64,000 nucleotides of DNA from UBA4720 sp038227135 (lineage in GTDB: Bacteria; Gemmatimonadota; Gemmatimonadetes; Gemmatimonadales; Gemmatimonadaceae). Below the pieces are notes generated by a model, which worked only from the letters and a program-made list of their open reading frames with translations, was not told the DNA's origin and searched no databases. Below, one piece after another: positions 34,772-44,210 of the stretch (position 1 is its first letter; each line of letters begins with the position of its first letter). Both the position numbers and the translations under genes were made by a program. The stretch lies in the NCBI GenBank assembly GCA_038227135.1, contig JBBRQC010000005.1:1-64000 (forward strand), given 5' to 3'.

Positions 34772-35976
34772 GCTGCCCCCGCTGTTCCTGTCTTTACACA
34801 AACGATCGGCGGAAGCGCGTCGGCGATCTCGGTCCACGTGCCCCCCTCGTCGCGGGAGCCGTAAAGCTTTCCGCTCCTCGTTCCGAAATAAATCCCGGCT
34901 GCGTCGAATGAGTCTGCGGCGAGCGCATCGCGCAGCACGTTTTCATACGCACCCCTTTGCGGCAAGCCTCTGGTGAGAGGCTCCCAGCTCGCGCCCGCAT
35001 TCCTGGTTCGATACACGCGCAACTTCGCCTCCGGGGTCGCGCGGAACATGTCCGCTTCGATCGGCACGATGTAGACGGTGTCCGGATCGTGGGGATGCAT
35101 CTGCATGGCGAATCCGAAATCAGAGGGGACGCCGTTGGCGATATCAACCCAGTTGTCACCCCAGTCGTCGCTCCGGTACAGACCCCAGTGGTTCTGAAGA
35201 AAGAGTCTCCCCGGACGGCTCGGGTGATGAACAACCTTGTGCACGCACTGCCCGAACTCCGGATACCGCTGCTCCTCGGGCATGAACTGCGCACGGACAC
35301 CAGAATTGCGCGCACGCCAGCTATTCCCTCCGTCCTCCGAGCGGTAAACCCCTCCCGTCGACATCGCGATCAGCATGCGCCGGGGGTTTTCGGGATCGAG
35401 GACAATGGTGTGCAGACAAAGCCCTCCGCCTCCGGGTTGCCACTTGGGCTGGTGCTCGTGTTTGAGCAAGCCCTGATTGGGCTGCCAGCTCTCGCCTCCG
35501 TCGCGCGACTCGAAAAGTGCGGCGGGCTCGACGCCACAATAGAAAACGTCAGGCTCGGTCCGCCGCCCGGACGCAATCTGCCAGATCTGCGCGAGCGCTC
35601 GGCCGGAATCAGCCGGAAACCGAACGGTCTGTGGACCCGGCCTGCTCCACGTCACCCCGTTATCGTTGCTCGTTCTAAGGGTGGGGCCCCAGTGCATGCT
35701 GTTCGTCGCAGCGAAGGTGCGAGCACGGTCGCCCCGAGTGTCGTGCAGCAGCGCGTAGACGGCCTCGCCGCGAAAGTGCGGGCCCTCGATCTTCCACTTT
35801 TTCCGCGACTCGTCGGAACGGAGCACAAACGCGCCCTTCATCGTTCCCACAAGCAGCAGCACCTCCCGATTTCCAGAGGAGCTGCTTGTCAGCCTCCGGG
35901 TTTTCGGGGGACGACTCCCTTTCGCCACGCTCTTCCGCGCCCCCTTTACAGTTTTACGGCGAGCCTCTTTTGCCAT
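34768..35976 (-). CDS. BNR-repeat (exo-sialidase-like) propeller protein
   Basis: 402 residues with a charged, Lys/Arg-rich 35-residue N-terminus and no signal peptide, so probably cytosolic. Four or more Asp boxes: ESRDGGESWQ, RSEDGGNSWR, RSDDWGDNWV, RTRNAGASWE, GSRDEGGTWT. A beta-propeller is expected. No sialidase Arg triad is evident, so sialidase naming would be an over-call. The C-terminus overlaps the MoaD-like start. Confidence 0.8.
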   Translation of the reverse strand: MAKEARRKTVKGARKSVAKGSRPPKTRRLTSSSSGNREVLLLVGTMKGAFVLRSDESRKKWKIEGPHFRGEAVYALLHDTRGDRARTFAATNSMHWGPTLRTSNDNGVTWSRPGPQTVRFPADSGRALAQIWQIASGRRTEPDVFYCGVEPAALFESRDGGESWQPNQGLLKHEHQPKWQPGGGGLCLHTIVLDPENPRRMLIAMSTGGVYRSEDGGNSWRARNSGVRAQFMPEEQRYPEFGQCVHKVVHHPSRPGRLFLQNHWGLYRSDDWGDNWVDIANGVPSDFGFAMQMHPHDPDTVYIVPIEADMFRATPEAKLRVYRTRNAGASWEPLTRGLPQRGAYENVLRDALAADSFDAAGIYFGTRSGKLYGSRDEGGTWTEIADALPPIVCVKTGTAGAA

Positions 35977-36000
35977 CCGACCTCCGGCAGAACTAAGGTG

Positions 36001-38616
36001 TTAATCCTTCAGCGCGATAATTGACTGGAATGACGGGAGCGGCCGTAAGGGAGCCAGCCAATTGTCATCGGCCAGCGAGTTCATCAGCGACAGCAATTCC
36101 CATCCCTTGTCGCGCCCGGCGTCAGCCAATGTCACGGCCCCCTCGAGATCACCAAGCTGCGAATGAATTCTCGCTCGTAGAATCTCGAGCTCGCCTCCCT
36201 CCGCAACGAACGCCGAAGACGTGAGCAGTGAGTCGATTTGAAGAGCTTCCGCACGCAGCTTGAGTTGCGCGTCCACTACTCCGAGGGTGCCCAGCGCCCG
36301 CAGACGGCTCGGAATCCTTCGCTCCCGCGGAGGGGCACCTGGACTCGAATCAGCTTGTGCGAGCCTCGTCAAAACGGCTTTCGCTTCACCCAGACGTCCG
36401 GCCGCGACCAGCAACAGCGCGCGAGAATAATCGAACTCTGGGCCGTTCGATGATCGTTCCAGCCATTTCGTCGCCAGGCGGCGCGACTCCGGGGCCAGAC
36501 CGACGTCCGCCATCACCTGCGCCGCACGAGCGGCAAGCTCCTGTCCCGCCGCGCCGACGTCGTCCCTCGCGATCAGGTCCGCTACGGCGTCCAACTGCCT
36601 GAGATGAACGAAGGAAGACACGCAATAATACGCGAGGAAGTAATCCTTGGGAAACCGCTTCAGCCCGCGCATGCAGGCATCGACAGCGCCCCGATAATCC
36701 CCCAACTGGTAGAGAGCCACCGTTCGATTCTTCCAGAAGAACGGCGCCGCGAGATTCAATCCGCGATCGGGATCGACCGCCTTGAGCGCGGTCAGTGCAG
36801 TGTGGGGCCGGCGGTTCGACAGCGCAGCGGTCGCAAGCATCAGAGGCGTCTCCGATGAGCCGGGTGTCATCTGGAAGACTGTTTGGGCGGCGCGCAGCGT
36901 TCCTTCGAGATCCCCTTTCGTTTTCGCTTCCGTGTAGTAGATGATTGCGCGTTCCACGGGGGTCATTCGTTCAGTCAGCCGGTTGGCGCGCTTCAACGCC
37001 GAGTCCATCACCGCCTTGTCGCCACGGTCCTCTGCGGTAACCGCCATGATGACCCAGGGCGTCACGTAGGCGGTATCGAGCGAGGTTGCGCGGAAAAAAT
37101 GCGCGTACGCGCTCGCTGAATGCGTGAAGGTCCCCTCCAATCCTCTTCTGAACTCCGCGTAAGCATCGAGCGATGGTGGGTCGGAGAGTGTGGATAGAGC
37201 GACGGAGGTCGTATCCGACGTCTGAGCTACCAGCGCGACAATTCTCCGCGCCAGGTTCTCGAGAACCGTCGTCGGCGAAGTTATGGGCCCACTGACTGGA
37301 GAAAGTGACCAAAGTAGCTTCCCGTCAGCGACGTCAACGACGTTGGCCTGGAAGCGGAGCATCTCGGCGTCGCGATAGAATCGCCCCGAGATGAGGATAC
37401 CCGCCCCAGTCTCCTCCGCCAATGCCTTCCCCTTGTCGCGGCCTCGCCATGGCCACGGAGTGCGCTTGACCACCTCCGACGTAATCGCTACGGTCCTGGC
37501 GTCGACGACATGAAGCGTTCCGGTTCTGGCGAGTCCCTGGGCTATCCAGTCCGCCGCCATGGAACCGAGCGGCGTCAGATGCTGGTCGCCGGTCTCATTG
37601 CTGAACGGCGCGACAATGATGCGGTCGTTGTGCAGCGGCACCGGACCGCGCCGCGCGAGAGCCATCGCGGTCGCCAGCTTTTCGCGCGGCACGAACGCGA
37701 ATGCGACTCCCGCCAGCAAGCCGATCATGAGCAGACTTCCCGCGGCAATGGCACCGGCGCTCGCCCTCCACGGTGACCGGCGCCGGATCGCGAGAAGGAG
37801 CGAATCAGCGGTGGGAGGCCGGGCGTCGGGCTCCTTTGCAAGGCACTGCATCACGACGTTCCTGAGCGCGGCGGAGTGCCCCGACGCACTCGTGAGAGGC
37901 GCCGGCTTCTCACTCACGTGAGCGACTATCACCTGCTGAATGTTCTTGCAGTGCGCGAACGGATGCCGGCCCGAAATCATCTCGTAGGCCACGACTCCCC
38001 ACGCGTAAAGATCTGATCTCGTGTCGACTTCGTCGCCGACGGCCTGCTCGGGAGACATGTAGGCCGGCGTGCCGAGCGACAGGCCAATTCCGGTGAGCGA
38101 CTCGCTTTGAGGCGAGTGCTTCGACATTGCGAGTGCCTTTGCAACACCGAAGTCTGTTACGCTCGCAGCTCCGCCGGACAGGAGAATATTTTCCGGTTTA
38201 ATGTCGCGGTGGACGATTCCGTTTGCATGCGCGCACGCGAGCGCTCGGGCGACGTCAATGAGAATCGAGCGGGTTTCCGCCACCGGGATCGGTCCGCGTT
38301 TCAATCTCGCCCGCAATGACTCGCCGTCCACGAATGGCATCGTGAAGAACGGGAGACCCGCCGTCTCGCCAGCGGTAAGAACCGGAACGATATTGGCGTG
38401 CTGGAGATTTGCGGCCACCGCAATCTCACGCTCGAACCTTTCTACTGAAACGCCGGCGACAAAATTCGGCGGAAGAACCTTGATCACCACCTGTCGCTGG
38501 AACCTCAGCTCACGTCCGAGAAATAGACGGCTGAGTCCGCCTCCCGGGAGCTCCCGCTCGACGGTATGCGTCCCCGCCAGGGTCTGCTGGAGCTGGGACT
38601 GCAGAATGTCACTCAC
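36001..38616 (-). CDS. membrane Ser/Thr protein kinase with TolB-like and TPR region
   Basis: 871 residues. Kinase domain about 14-275: Gly-rich loop PGGGLSR, Lys46 in VVIKVLPP, catalytic HRDIKPEN (Asp138), DFG at 155-157, APE-like SPE. One TM helix about 288-308. Extracytoplasmic part begins with RIIVAPFSNETGD, the TolB-N-like domain common in Gemmatimonadota kinases, followed by TPR-like helices to the end. It is a Hanks-type sensor kinase with a protein-binding outer region. It is a single-gene unit upstream of the BNR pair, with no phosphatase nearby. Confidence 0.9.
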   Translation of the reverse strand: MSDILQSQLQQTLAGTHTVERELPGGGLSRLFLGRELRFQRQVVIKVLPPNFVAGVSVERFEREIAVAANLQHANIVPVLTAGETAGLPFFTMPFVDGESLRARLKRGPIPVAETRSILIDVARALACAHANGIVHRDIKPENILLSGGAASVTDFGVAKALAMSKHSPQSESLTGIGLSLGTPAYMSPEQAVGDEVDTRSDLYAWGVVAYEMISGRHPFAHCKNIQQVIVAHVSEKPAPLTSASGHSAALRNVVMQCLAKEPDARPPTADSLLLAIRRRSPWRASAGAIAAGSLLMIGLLAGVAFAFVPREKLATAMALARRGPVPLHNDRIIVAPFSNETGDQHLTPLGSMAADWIAQGLARTGTLHVVDARTVAITSEVVKRTPWPWRGRDKGKALAEETGAGILISGRFYRDAEMLRFQANVVDVADGKLLWSLSPVSGPITSPTTVLENLARRIVALVAQTSDTTSVALSTLSDPPSLDAYAEFRRGLEGTFTHSASAYAHFFRATSLDTAYVTPWVIMAVTAEDRGDKAVMDSALKRANRLTERMTPVERAIIYYTEAKTKGDLEGTLRAAQTVFQMTPGSSETPLMLATAALSNRRPHTALTALKAVDPDRGLNLAAPFFWKNRTVALYQLGDYRGAVDACMRGLKRFPKDYFLAYYCVSSFVHLRQLDAVADLIARDDVGAAGQELAARAAQVMADVGLAPESRRLATKWLERSSNGPEFDYSRALLLVAAGRLGEAKAVLTRLAQADSSPGAPPRERRIPSRLRALGTLGVVDAQLKLRAEALQIDSLLTSSAFVAEGGELEILRARIHSQLGDLEGAVTLADAGRDKGWELLSLMNSLADDNWLAPLRPLPSFQSIIALKD

Positions 38617-38684
38617 CCGTGTTCCTCGACGCTCGATGTACCCAATCTAGGTCTCGGTGGAGACACGGCAAGACAAAAGGCGGC

Positions 38685-39662
38685 CTATATCTCCCAGTTG
38701 GAGAGCACGATCCCGCCGCCCGCGGGATGCGACTCCGCAAAGTCATGGACGGACATTCTGAGATCGGTCCACCTCACCCGCGCCCCGCGGGCCATGAGGC
38801 GCCGATAGACGTCGCTATACCGGCCCTGGACCCTGATCGCCACGCGCCGTCCGCCCTTTGCGCGCGCGTGGGCGCAAAGCTGCGTCACCAGCTGATCAAA
38901 ATCGGCATCGCTTCGAGCGACGATCTTGAGAACGCGCATCTCCTCCGTAGCACGCCCCTCGACCAAAGGCACCGAATGAAAAATCGCGAATGACACCACG
39001 TCGCTGCCCTTGCGCACGAAAAGTGTGTCGCCGAGCTCGTGATGAGCGGTGAGAACGATTTCTCGCGTGTAGTCGTACCCAGGCATGAGCTGGTGCAGCA
39101 TCTGCCGGCACTGCCTTAACGCCAGCTCGCGCTCGTGCGGATCGAGCGTCGACATCGGGATGGCTTGAATCCCGCTGCGCGTCGCGTCGAGCGTTACCGT
39201 CACCGTGAGATGGCCGGGCGTGAAGCCCAGCGACGAATAGAATCCGACGTTGTCCATCGTGCGTGGCATCGTCTCGAGCCCGATCACTTTTGCGCCCGTC
39301 TTCTTCAGCCACTCGACTCCCGTAGTGACGAGCATCTTGCCGATTCCCTGCCCCTGATAATCGGGATGCACTGCAAGCGGACCCATCCACCCTTCGACAC
39401 CGGAGCGATGCACCATGTTGAACGCGGCGATTCCTTCTCGCGCGTTGCGCCAGATCATCGCTCCATCTTCAGCGTCGGTGATCGCGAACTTCCATACGGC
39501 GGGGTTCAGGTGTGGCACCCTAACCCCCACCATCCCGTCCTTGCGGTAGCGCTCGGTAAACGCTTCGCTGAACACGGCGTTGAGCGCGGGGATCTCGCGG
39601 ACGCTGGCGCGCTCGGGTGTCTCCGATACCCAGGCGTGCCTCCAGTTGCGGGTGAACGCCAT
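38685..39662 (-). CDS. double-domain GNAT acetyltransferase
   Basis: 325 residues, two GNAT-like halves. The first has an intact acetyl-CoA loop VHPDYQGQGIGKMLV (Q-x-x-G-I-G) at about 96-110; the second, from 165 on, lacks a clear loop. Substrate unknown. Its ATG shares a base with the Rad50 stop (TGATG), so it is the last gene of the resection operon. It may acetylate a partner protein, or be an unrelated passenger. Confidence 0.75.
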   Translation of the reverse strand: MAFTRNWRHAWVSETPERASVREIPALNAVFSEAFTERYRKDGMVGVRVPHLNPAVWKFAITDAEDGAMIWRNAREGIAAFNMVHRSGVEGWMGPLAVHPDYQGQGIGKMLVTTGVEWLKKTGAKVIGLETMPRTMDNVGFYSSLGFTPGHLTVTVTLDATRSGIQAIPMSTLDPHERELALRQCRQMLHQLMPGYDYTREIVLTAHHELGDTLFVRKGSDVVSFAIFHSVPLVEGRATEEMRVLKIVARSDADFDQLVTQLCAHARAKGGRRVAIRVQGRYSDVYRRLMARGARVRWTDLRMSVHDFAESHPAGGGIVLSNWEI

Positions 39663-42181
39663 CAGGCTGCGGCCCCGGCGTCCGTCTGGCCTTCGACGGA
39701 GTCCTGGTCGCCTCTATGGCGTTCTCTGGAGCCCGAATCGGAAGCGCGCGGACGCCGATCATCGCCGATGCCCACGCTTTCGTTCTCGCTCTGTGTGACT
39801 ATCGAGGAGCCATGATCCGCGTCGTAGCTGACCGATATCACGCGATCAAGGCCCTCTCGCACCGGCTCGATGTGCGTTATGAGAATCACCTGCTCAAAGC
39901 GATCGTGCAGTCCGCGCAAGAGCTCGACGACGTTGAACCGTCTCGCCTCGTCGAGCGATCCGAAAACCTCGTCGAGAATGAGGAGCGAGAAGGCCTGGCC
40001 CGCGCGTTCCGCGATCATCTGCGAGATCGCCAGGCGCAGTACCAGGTTCGCCAGATCCTCCTCTCCGCCCGACAGCACTGGCTTCGGTACACCGTCCTCC
40101 AGAATAACGATGTTGTACTGGTCATCCAGCTCGAGCTCCGTATAGCGCGCATCCGTGAGCTCGCTCAGGAACGCGCTCGCCAGCTCCGACAACTCCGGGC
40201 GCAGCTGGAAGTTCAGATCCGTGCGCAAATCCGAAAAAGCGCGATCCAGCTCGTCGTGCATCCGCCTGTCGTCCTGCAGTACTTCCAGCTCGGCAACTTT
40301 TTTCTTCAGATCCTCTGCCGCTCGCTCCGCGGCGGCAAGAGCGACGGTCGCGCTGGACACCTGCTCCTGCGCGCGCGCCGCCGCGACTTTCGACTCCTGC
40401 AACTCGCCCCGAACGCGCTCGAACTCCGTTTTCAGCTCGTTGAAGTCCTTTTCCGTGAAGGAGATCTGCGCCCGCCGCGTGCGCAGAGTGCCAAGCGTCG
40501 ATTGAACGCGCATGATCTCCTGCGCAATCCGCGTCTGTTCCAGCCGGAGCTGCGGCTCGCGGTCCAGCATGGCCTGGAACCGACCTACCTCCGCCTCCAT
40601 CGGCATCAATCGATCGACTTCCGCGATGACCTCGGCGTGACGCGCCGGGTCGTAACCGGGCGGGATTCGCGAGAGGTCACGCTTCATCTGCACCTGACGC
40701 TGCTGCTTGGCGGCGATCTCGCGAACGATCGTCCCAAGCTCCTGCACCGCGAGCTGCACTTTGGCGAGCCGCCGCTCGAGCGTTCCGACTTCCTGCATCA
40801 GCACGCGGCGCTTCTCGTCCAGCTCACGCACGTCTTCAGGCATCTGCTCCAGCTGCTCTACCCGGGCTTTGTAATAGTTCCCGTCGACATTGACGGTATC
40901 CATCAGCTCATCGAGGTGCTCGACCACCGTGTGCAGGCTTCCTCCAAGCGGGCGGCTGCAAGTCGGACATTCCCCGTTCTCGCCGAGTGAGACGACCCGG
41001 TCGCGCTGGACTTTGACCTCGGCGTACTGGGCGCGGAGCGCCTCGCGCTTGGTCTGTGCTTCCTGCCTGTCGCGCACCCACTCGGTCCGCCGAGCTTCGA
41101 GCAGACCTTGAGCATCCTCCAGCTCCGACCGCTTCTTCTCCAGCTCGAGAGTCGCTTCTTCCTCGAGAGCGGGTGCGCGCTCGATCTTCGAGTGCCGGTC
41201 TTCGAGCCTCGCGATCTCTTCGCGCAGAGCGGACTCGCCCTCGAGGAGCGTCTTGCGGCGGCCTTCCTCGCGATAAAGCGTATTGAGCGCCTGCAGCTCC
41301 ACGTTCAGCGCGAACAACGGCTCGATGGCTTCGCGAAGATTGTCCAGCTGCGCTCTCGCGGCCTGAACCCCCTCCAGCTCGCGGACGACGCGCTCCGAGT
41401 CGCGATGCAGCGCCGATTCCTTTTCCTCGGCGACGGTGATCTGGGTGAGGAGCTGGGCGGACTGCTCGCGCTGCCGCTGCACCATTTCCCAGCGCGGCTC
41501 GATGGACATCATCTCGCGCGCTCGAACCGCTCCGCGATGAGCAGCCTGGTGCGCGCGTCCCTCCGCCTCCGCCTTTTTGGATGCGGCCTCGGCGAGCGAG
41601 CGCAGCACGGCTTCGGGGTCAGGCATCCCGCGATGCATTCCTTCGATCGACGCCCTCACGCGATTTCGCTTCTCGCGTGTGAGATCCTGAGCAATGCGGA
41701 GTTTTTCGTAGCCAAGTACCCGGGACAGGAACTGTCCACGCTTTGCCGGCGTCATCGCCGCCATCACGCTGAGCTCTTTCTGACCCGTGAAATAGGTGTG
41801 AAAGAATTCCGAGAGCGACATGCCCAGTCGCCGCTGGAGCAGATCGGTAACTGCTGAAATGGTGTTCGCAATAGGTGTGTCCGCGCCATCCAGATAGACT
41901 TCGGCGCTGGTGAGTCCCCGACACACGCGATAGCGGTGCGAACCGAGCTCGAAGTCCAGTTGCACCTCGACCGGGGCGCGCGCGCCGGCGCCCATGAAGC
42001 GAATCGAGTCGCGGTTGCCCCGAATCGCGGCATTGCCGTAGAGCGCCCACGCTATCGCTTCGAGAATCGTTGTCTTGCCGGCGCCGTTAGGTCCGATAAT
42101 CCCGGTAAGCCCGGTCTCGAAGTTGATTTCCGTCCGGGCATGCTGACGAAAGTTGGTCAGACTGAGGGTGTTCAGTCTCAA
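39662..42181 (-). CDS. sbcC: Rad50/SbcC-like SMC ATPase
   Basis: 839 residues. Walker A GPNGAGKTT at 30-38, Q-loop FTGQKEL at 131-137, zinc hook CPTC at 405-408 flanked by long coiled coils, ABC signature LSGGEEDLANL at 703-713, Walker B LLILDEVFGSLD at 733-744 and His switch THIEPV. Shorter than E. coli SbcC (1048) and close to archaeal Rad50 length. Forms the Mre11-Rad50 complex that holds and processes DNA ends. Start overlaps the Mre11 stop by ATGA. Its C-terminal 45 residues are a hydrophilic acidic/Arg tail not needed for the ATPase. Confidence 0.95.
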   Translation of the reverse strand: MRLNTLSLTNFRQHARTEINFETGLTGIIGPNGAGKTTILEAIAWALYGNAAIRGNRDSIRFMGAGARAPVEVQLDFELGSHRYRVCRGLTSAEVYLDGADTPIANTISAVTDLLQRRLGMSLSEFFHTYFTGQKELSVMAAMTPAKRGQFLSRVLGYEKLRIAQDLTREKRNRVRASIEGMHRGMPDPEAVLRSLAEAASKKAEAEGRAHQAAHRGAVRAREMMSIEPRWEMVQRQREQSAQLLTQITVAEEKESALHRDSERVVRELEGVQAARAQLDNLREAIEPLFALNVELQALNTLYREEGRRKTLLEGESALREEIARLEDRHSKIERAPALEEEATLELEKKRSELEDAQGLLEARRTEWVRDRQEAQTKREALRAQYAEVKVQRDRVVSLGENGECPTCSRPLGGSLHTVVEHLDELMDTVNVDGNYYKARVEQLEQMPEDVRELDEKRRVLMQEVGTLERRLAKVQLAVQELGTIVREIAAKQQRQVQMKRDLSRIPPGYDPARHAEVIAEVDRLMPMEAEVGRFQAMLDREPQLRLEQTRIAQEIMRVQSTLGTLRTRRAQISFTEKDFNELKTEFERVRGELQESKVAAARAQEQVSSATVALAAAERAAEDLKKKVAELEVLQDDRRMHDELDRAFSDLRTDLNFQLRPELSELASAFLSELTDARYTELELDDQYNIVILEDGVPKPVLSGGEEDLANLVLRLAISQMIAERAGQAFSLLILDEVFGSLDEARRFNVVELLRGLHDRFEQVILITHIEPVREGLDRVISVSYDADHGSSIVTQSENESVGIGDDRRPRASDSGSRERHRGDQDSVEGQTDAGAAA

Positions 42182-43368
42182 GCGGTCGCTTCCTCTTCCG
42201 CCGGCCCGGCGAGAGCGTCGGCTTCCCGCAGGTAGTGAAGACCCAGCTCGACAAGAGCCTCACGATTGATGTTCTCGGTGAGAACGCGCGACCGGAGCTT
42301 GTCGCGGACCGTGTCGGCGAGGGAGGCGCGGCGACCCGGAGCGGCTTGACCCTTTTCCGGACGCACGATCTCGGGTCGCCGGGTATCGAGATTGAAGTGC
42401 AACGCCCTCCGTTTGTACTCTCTGAGAGACTTGTGATCCAGGTCACGAAGGATGTGCCTCGGGACGTCCCGCACGACGAGCCGCACGATCTTGTCGTCGA
42501 TCCCGCCATCGCAGTTGTCCAATACTGCGTGAATCGCTTCGTCCAGCGCACTGGGTGAAAGACCCGCGCCCGAAAGAGGCGGCAGATCCACCCAGGCTCG
42601 CAGAGGTGGGAGTGGATGAAATTTATGCATGTTTGTCGCGAGATCGTGCTCGATGATTCCCTTGCCACCGATGCCCATCTCGCGCTCTTCGGCCAGTTCG
42701 CCCCAGGGATTCGTGCTGGTGTAATCGACGGATCCCGAATAGAACGCATTCGGCGCGACGGACCGATATACGTGATAGTGGCCGAGCGCAACGTAGTCCC
42801 ATTTTTCCGCCCCGAGCTCTTCCCTTGAGATCTCCATCGTTGAGCGGTCGAGCTCCCGTCCATGTTTCGGCAGCACTCCTTCGATCTCCCCGTGCAGAAG
42901 GAGGACGTTGTGCCTGGCGGTGTGATCCGGCTCGAGAGCGGGCTTATCCTGCGCCATGTCGGGCACGGCCAGAATCATCAGATCACGCTCCGGAACCGAT
43001 ATACGCTTGGAATCGCCGTCCACCACCGTGATTCCGAGCCCCCGGAAAAGGCCGAGGATGCAGCCCGTTTCCGCCGTGCGGGGTGTGTCATGGTTGCCCG
43101 CAATCATCACTACAGTCGCGTCCGGTAGCATCTGCATCAGCCGCGAAAACTGAAGGAATCCATGGAGGATCGCGGGATTCGTCGGGCGAACGGTGTGAAA
43201 CACGTCGCCCGCAATGAGAACGATATCCGGCCGCAGCTCGATCACGGTGTCTATCACCCGGCGCAGCGACGTCGCGACGTCGGCTTCCCGTTGATTGATC
43301 CCGGTCGGTGTCTGCCGCTGGTACTGCCGGAACCCAAGATGTATGTCGGCAAGATGAACGAGTCTCAT
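42178..43368 (-). CDS. sbcD: Mre11/SbcD-like DNA exonuclease
   Basis: 396 residues, calcineurin-like phosphoesterase. Metal motifs: LADIHLGFRQ (Asp8, His10), AGDVFH, AGNHD, LLHGE and GHYHV, all present, so nuclease activity is expected. A capping domain follows and the C-terminal 60 residues (DTVRDKLRSRVLTEN region) fit the Rad50-binding helices. The ORF opens at GTG 43392 but ATG 43368 overlaps the upstream TGA (ATGA) and starts directly at MRLVHLADIH. Partner of the adjoining Rad50. Confidence 0.94.
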   Translation of the reverse strand: MRLVHLADIHLGFRQYQRQTPTGINQREADVATSLRRVIDTVIELRPDIVLIAGDVFHTVRPTNPAILHGFLQFSRLMQMLPDATVVMIAGNHDTPRTAETGCILGLFRGLGITVVDGDSKRISVPERDLMILAVPDMAQDKPALEPDHTARHNVLLLHGEIEGVLPKHGRELDRSTMEISREELGAEKWDYVALGHYHVYRSVAPNAFYSGSVDYTSTNPWGELAEEREMGIGGKGIIEHDLATNMHKFHPLPPLRAWVDLPPLSGAGLSPSALDEAIHAVLDNCDGGIDDKIVRLVVRDVPRHILRDLDHKSLREYKRRALHFNLDTRRPEIVRPEKGQAAPGRRASLADTVRDKLRSRVLTENINREALVELGLHYLREADALAGPAEEEATA

Positions 43369-44210
43369 CTTGCTCGCATTGCCCTGATCCACTGGGTGAT
43401 CTTCGTCCGCACCTGCATTGGTTCCTCCTTCGGATCGCCTCGACCGTCCGGAGCCGATTCGATTGTCGAATGCACGATGATGCTGCTCTTCGAGTCAGTA
43501 ATCCAGCCGAGCCGTCGATCGATCTGAATGGTTCCGGAGAGCTGACCGGACGTGCCGTATCCTGGACCGGCCGGGGCGGCGCCAGCGGTGTTGATCCTCG
43601 ACATCGTTCCGCGCATGGAGATGTAAGCGATGTCCCCGTTTCGTCCCAGAGAGTCGAGACGGAAAGTCGCGCGGACCGCGCCGACCGCCCCGGGCTCGCT
43701 GCTGAGCGGGATCTGCATTTCCCGGGTCCACTTCTCTCCGATCGCCACCGGGCTGCGAGTCAGCACCGCCGGCATCTCGCCGAATATGTGTCGCAGCTCG
43801 CTGTTCGAATCCCCATCATCCACCATTTCCATCCTGCCATCCACCGATACCCGCAGCAAGACGGGGCTCGACTGCATCGCCCGACGCTTGAGATCCGCCA
43901 GCGAGGCCGCCGAAGCGGGAGTCATCGCCACGGAATCCGTAATCGTCTGCATCAGAGTGCCGGCAGACGTGTACTGCTCCGCGATCGCGCGAGTGAACAC
44001 CTCGATCGATGTCGTCATCGAAGTGGCATCGTGCCGGTGGCCGGGCTTGGTCCCGGTCATCTCCACTGTCTGCGAGAGGTGCATCCGCAGGGTGTCGCCG
44101 ATGTGAGGCCGGATCTGGAGCAGAACCGACTGACCGGGCGCAGCAGTCGCGGAAAAAAACAAAGCGAGAAAAGCCAGGCCCCCTCGCGCTGGCGCTATTC
44201 TAAAACCCAT
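43365..44210 (-). CDS. secreted protein of unknown function embedded in the resection operon
   Basis: 281 residues with a Sec signal peptide (helix LAFLALFFSATAAPG, cleavage near GQS). The mature part is beta-rich, GDTLRMHLSQTVEMTG at the start, IGEKWTREMQIPL and GDIAYISMRGTMSR later, as in DUF6263-like lipid/hydrophobic-ligand fold proteins. No nuclease, helicase or metal motif. It overlaps herA by 11 nt and mre11 by 4 nt (ATGA), so it is in the transcript although export would separate it from the DNA machine. Function unknown. Confidence 0.75.
   Translation of the reverse strand: MGFRIAPARGGLAFLALFFSATAAPGQSVLLQIRPHIGDTLRMHLSQTVEMTGTKPGHRHDATSMTTSIEVFTRAIAEQYTSAGTLMQTITDSVAMTPASAASLADLKRRAMQSSPVLLRVSVDGRMEMVDDGDSNSELRHIFGEMPAVLTRSPVAIGEKWTREMQIPLSSEPGAVGAVRATFRLDSLGRNGDIAYISMRGTMSRINTAGAAPAGPGYGTSGQLSGTIQIDRRLGWITDSKSSIIVHSTIESAPDGRGDPKEEPMQVRTKITQWIRAMRAR

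Noticed and set aside
34768..35976. Sialidase enzyme
   Set aside because: Asp boxes alone do not make a sialidase; the Arg triad and Tyr/Glu pair are not seen and there is no signal peptide.
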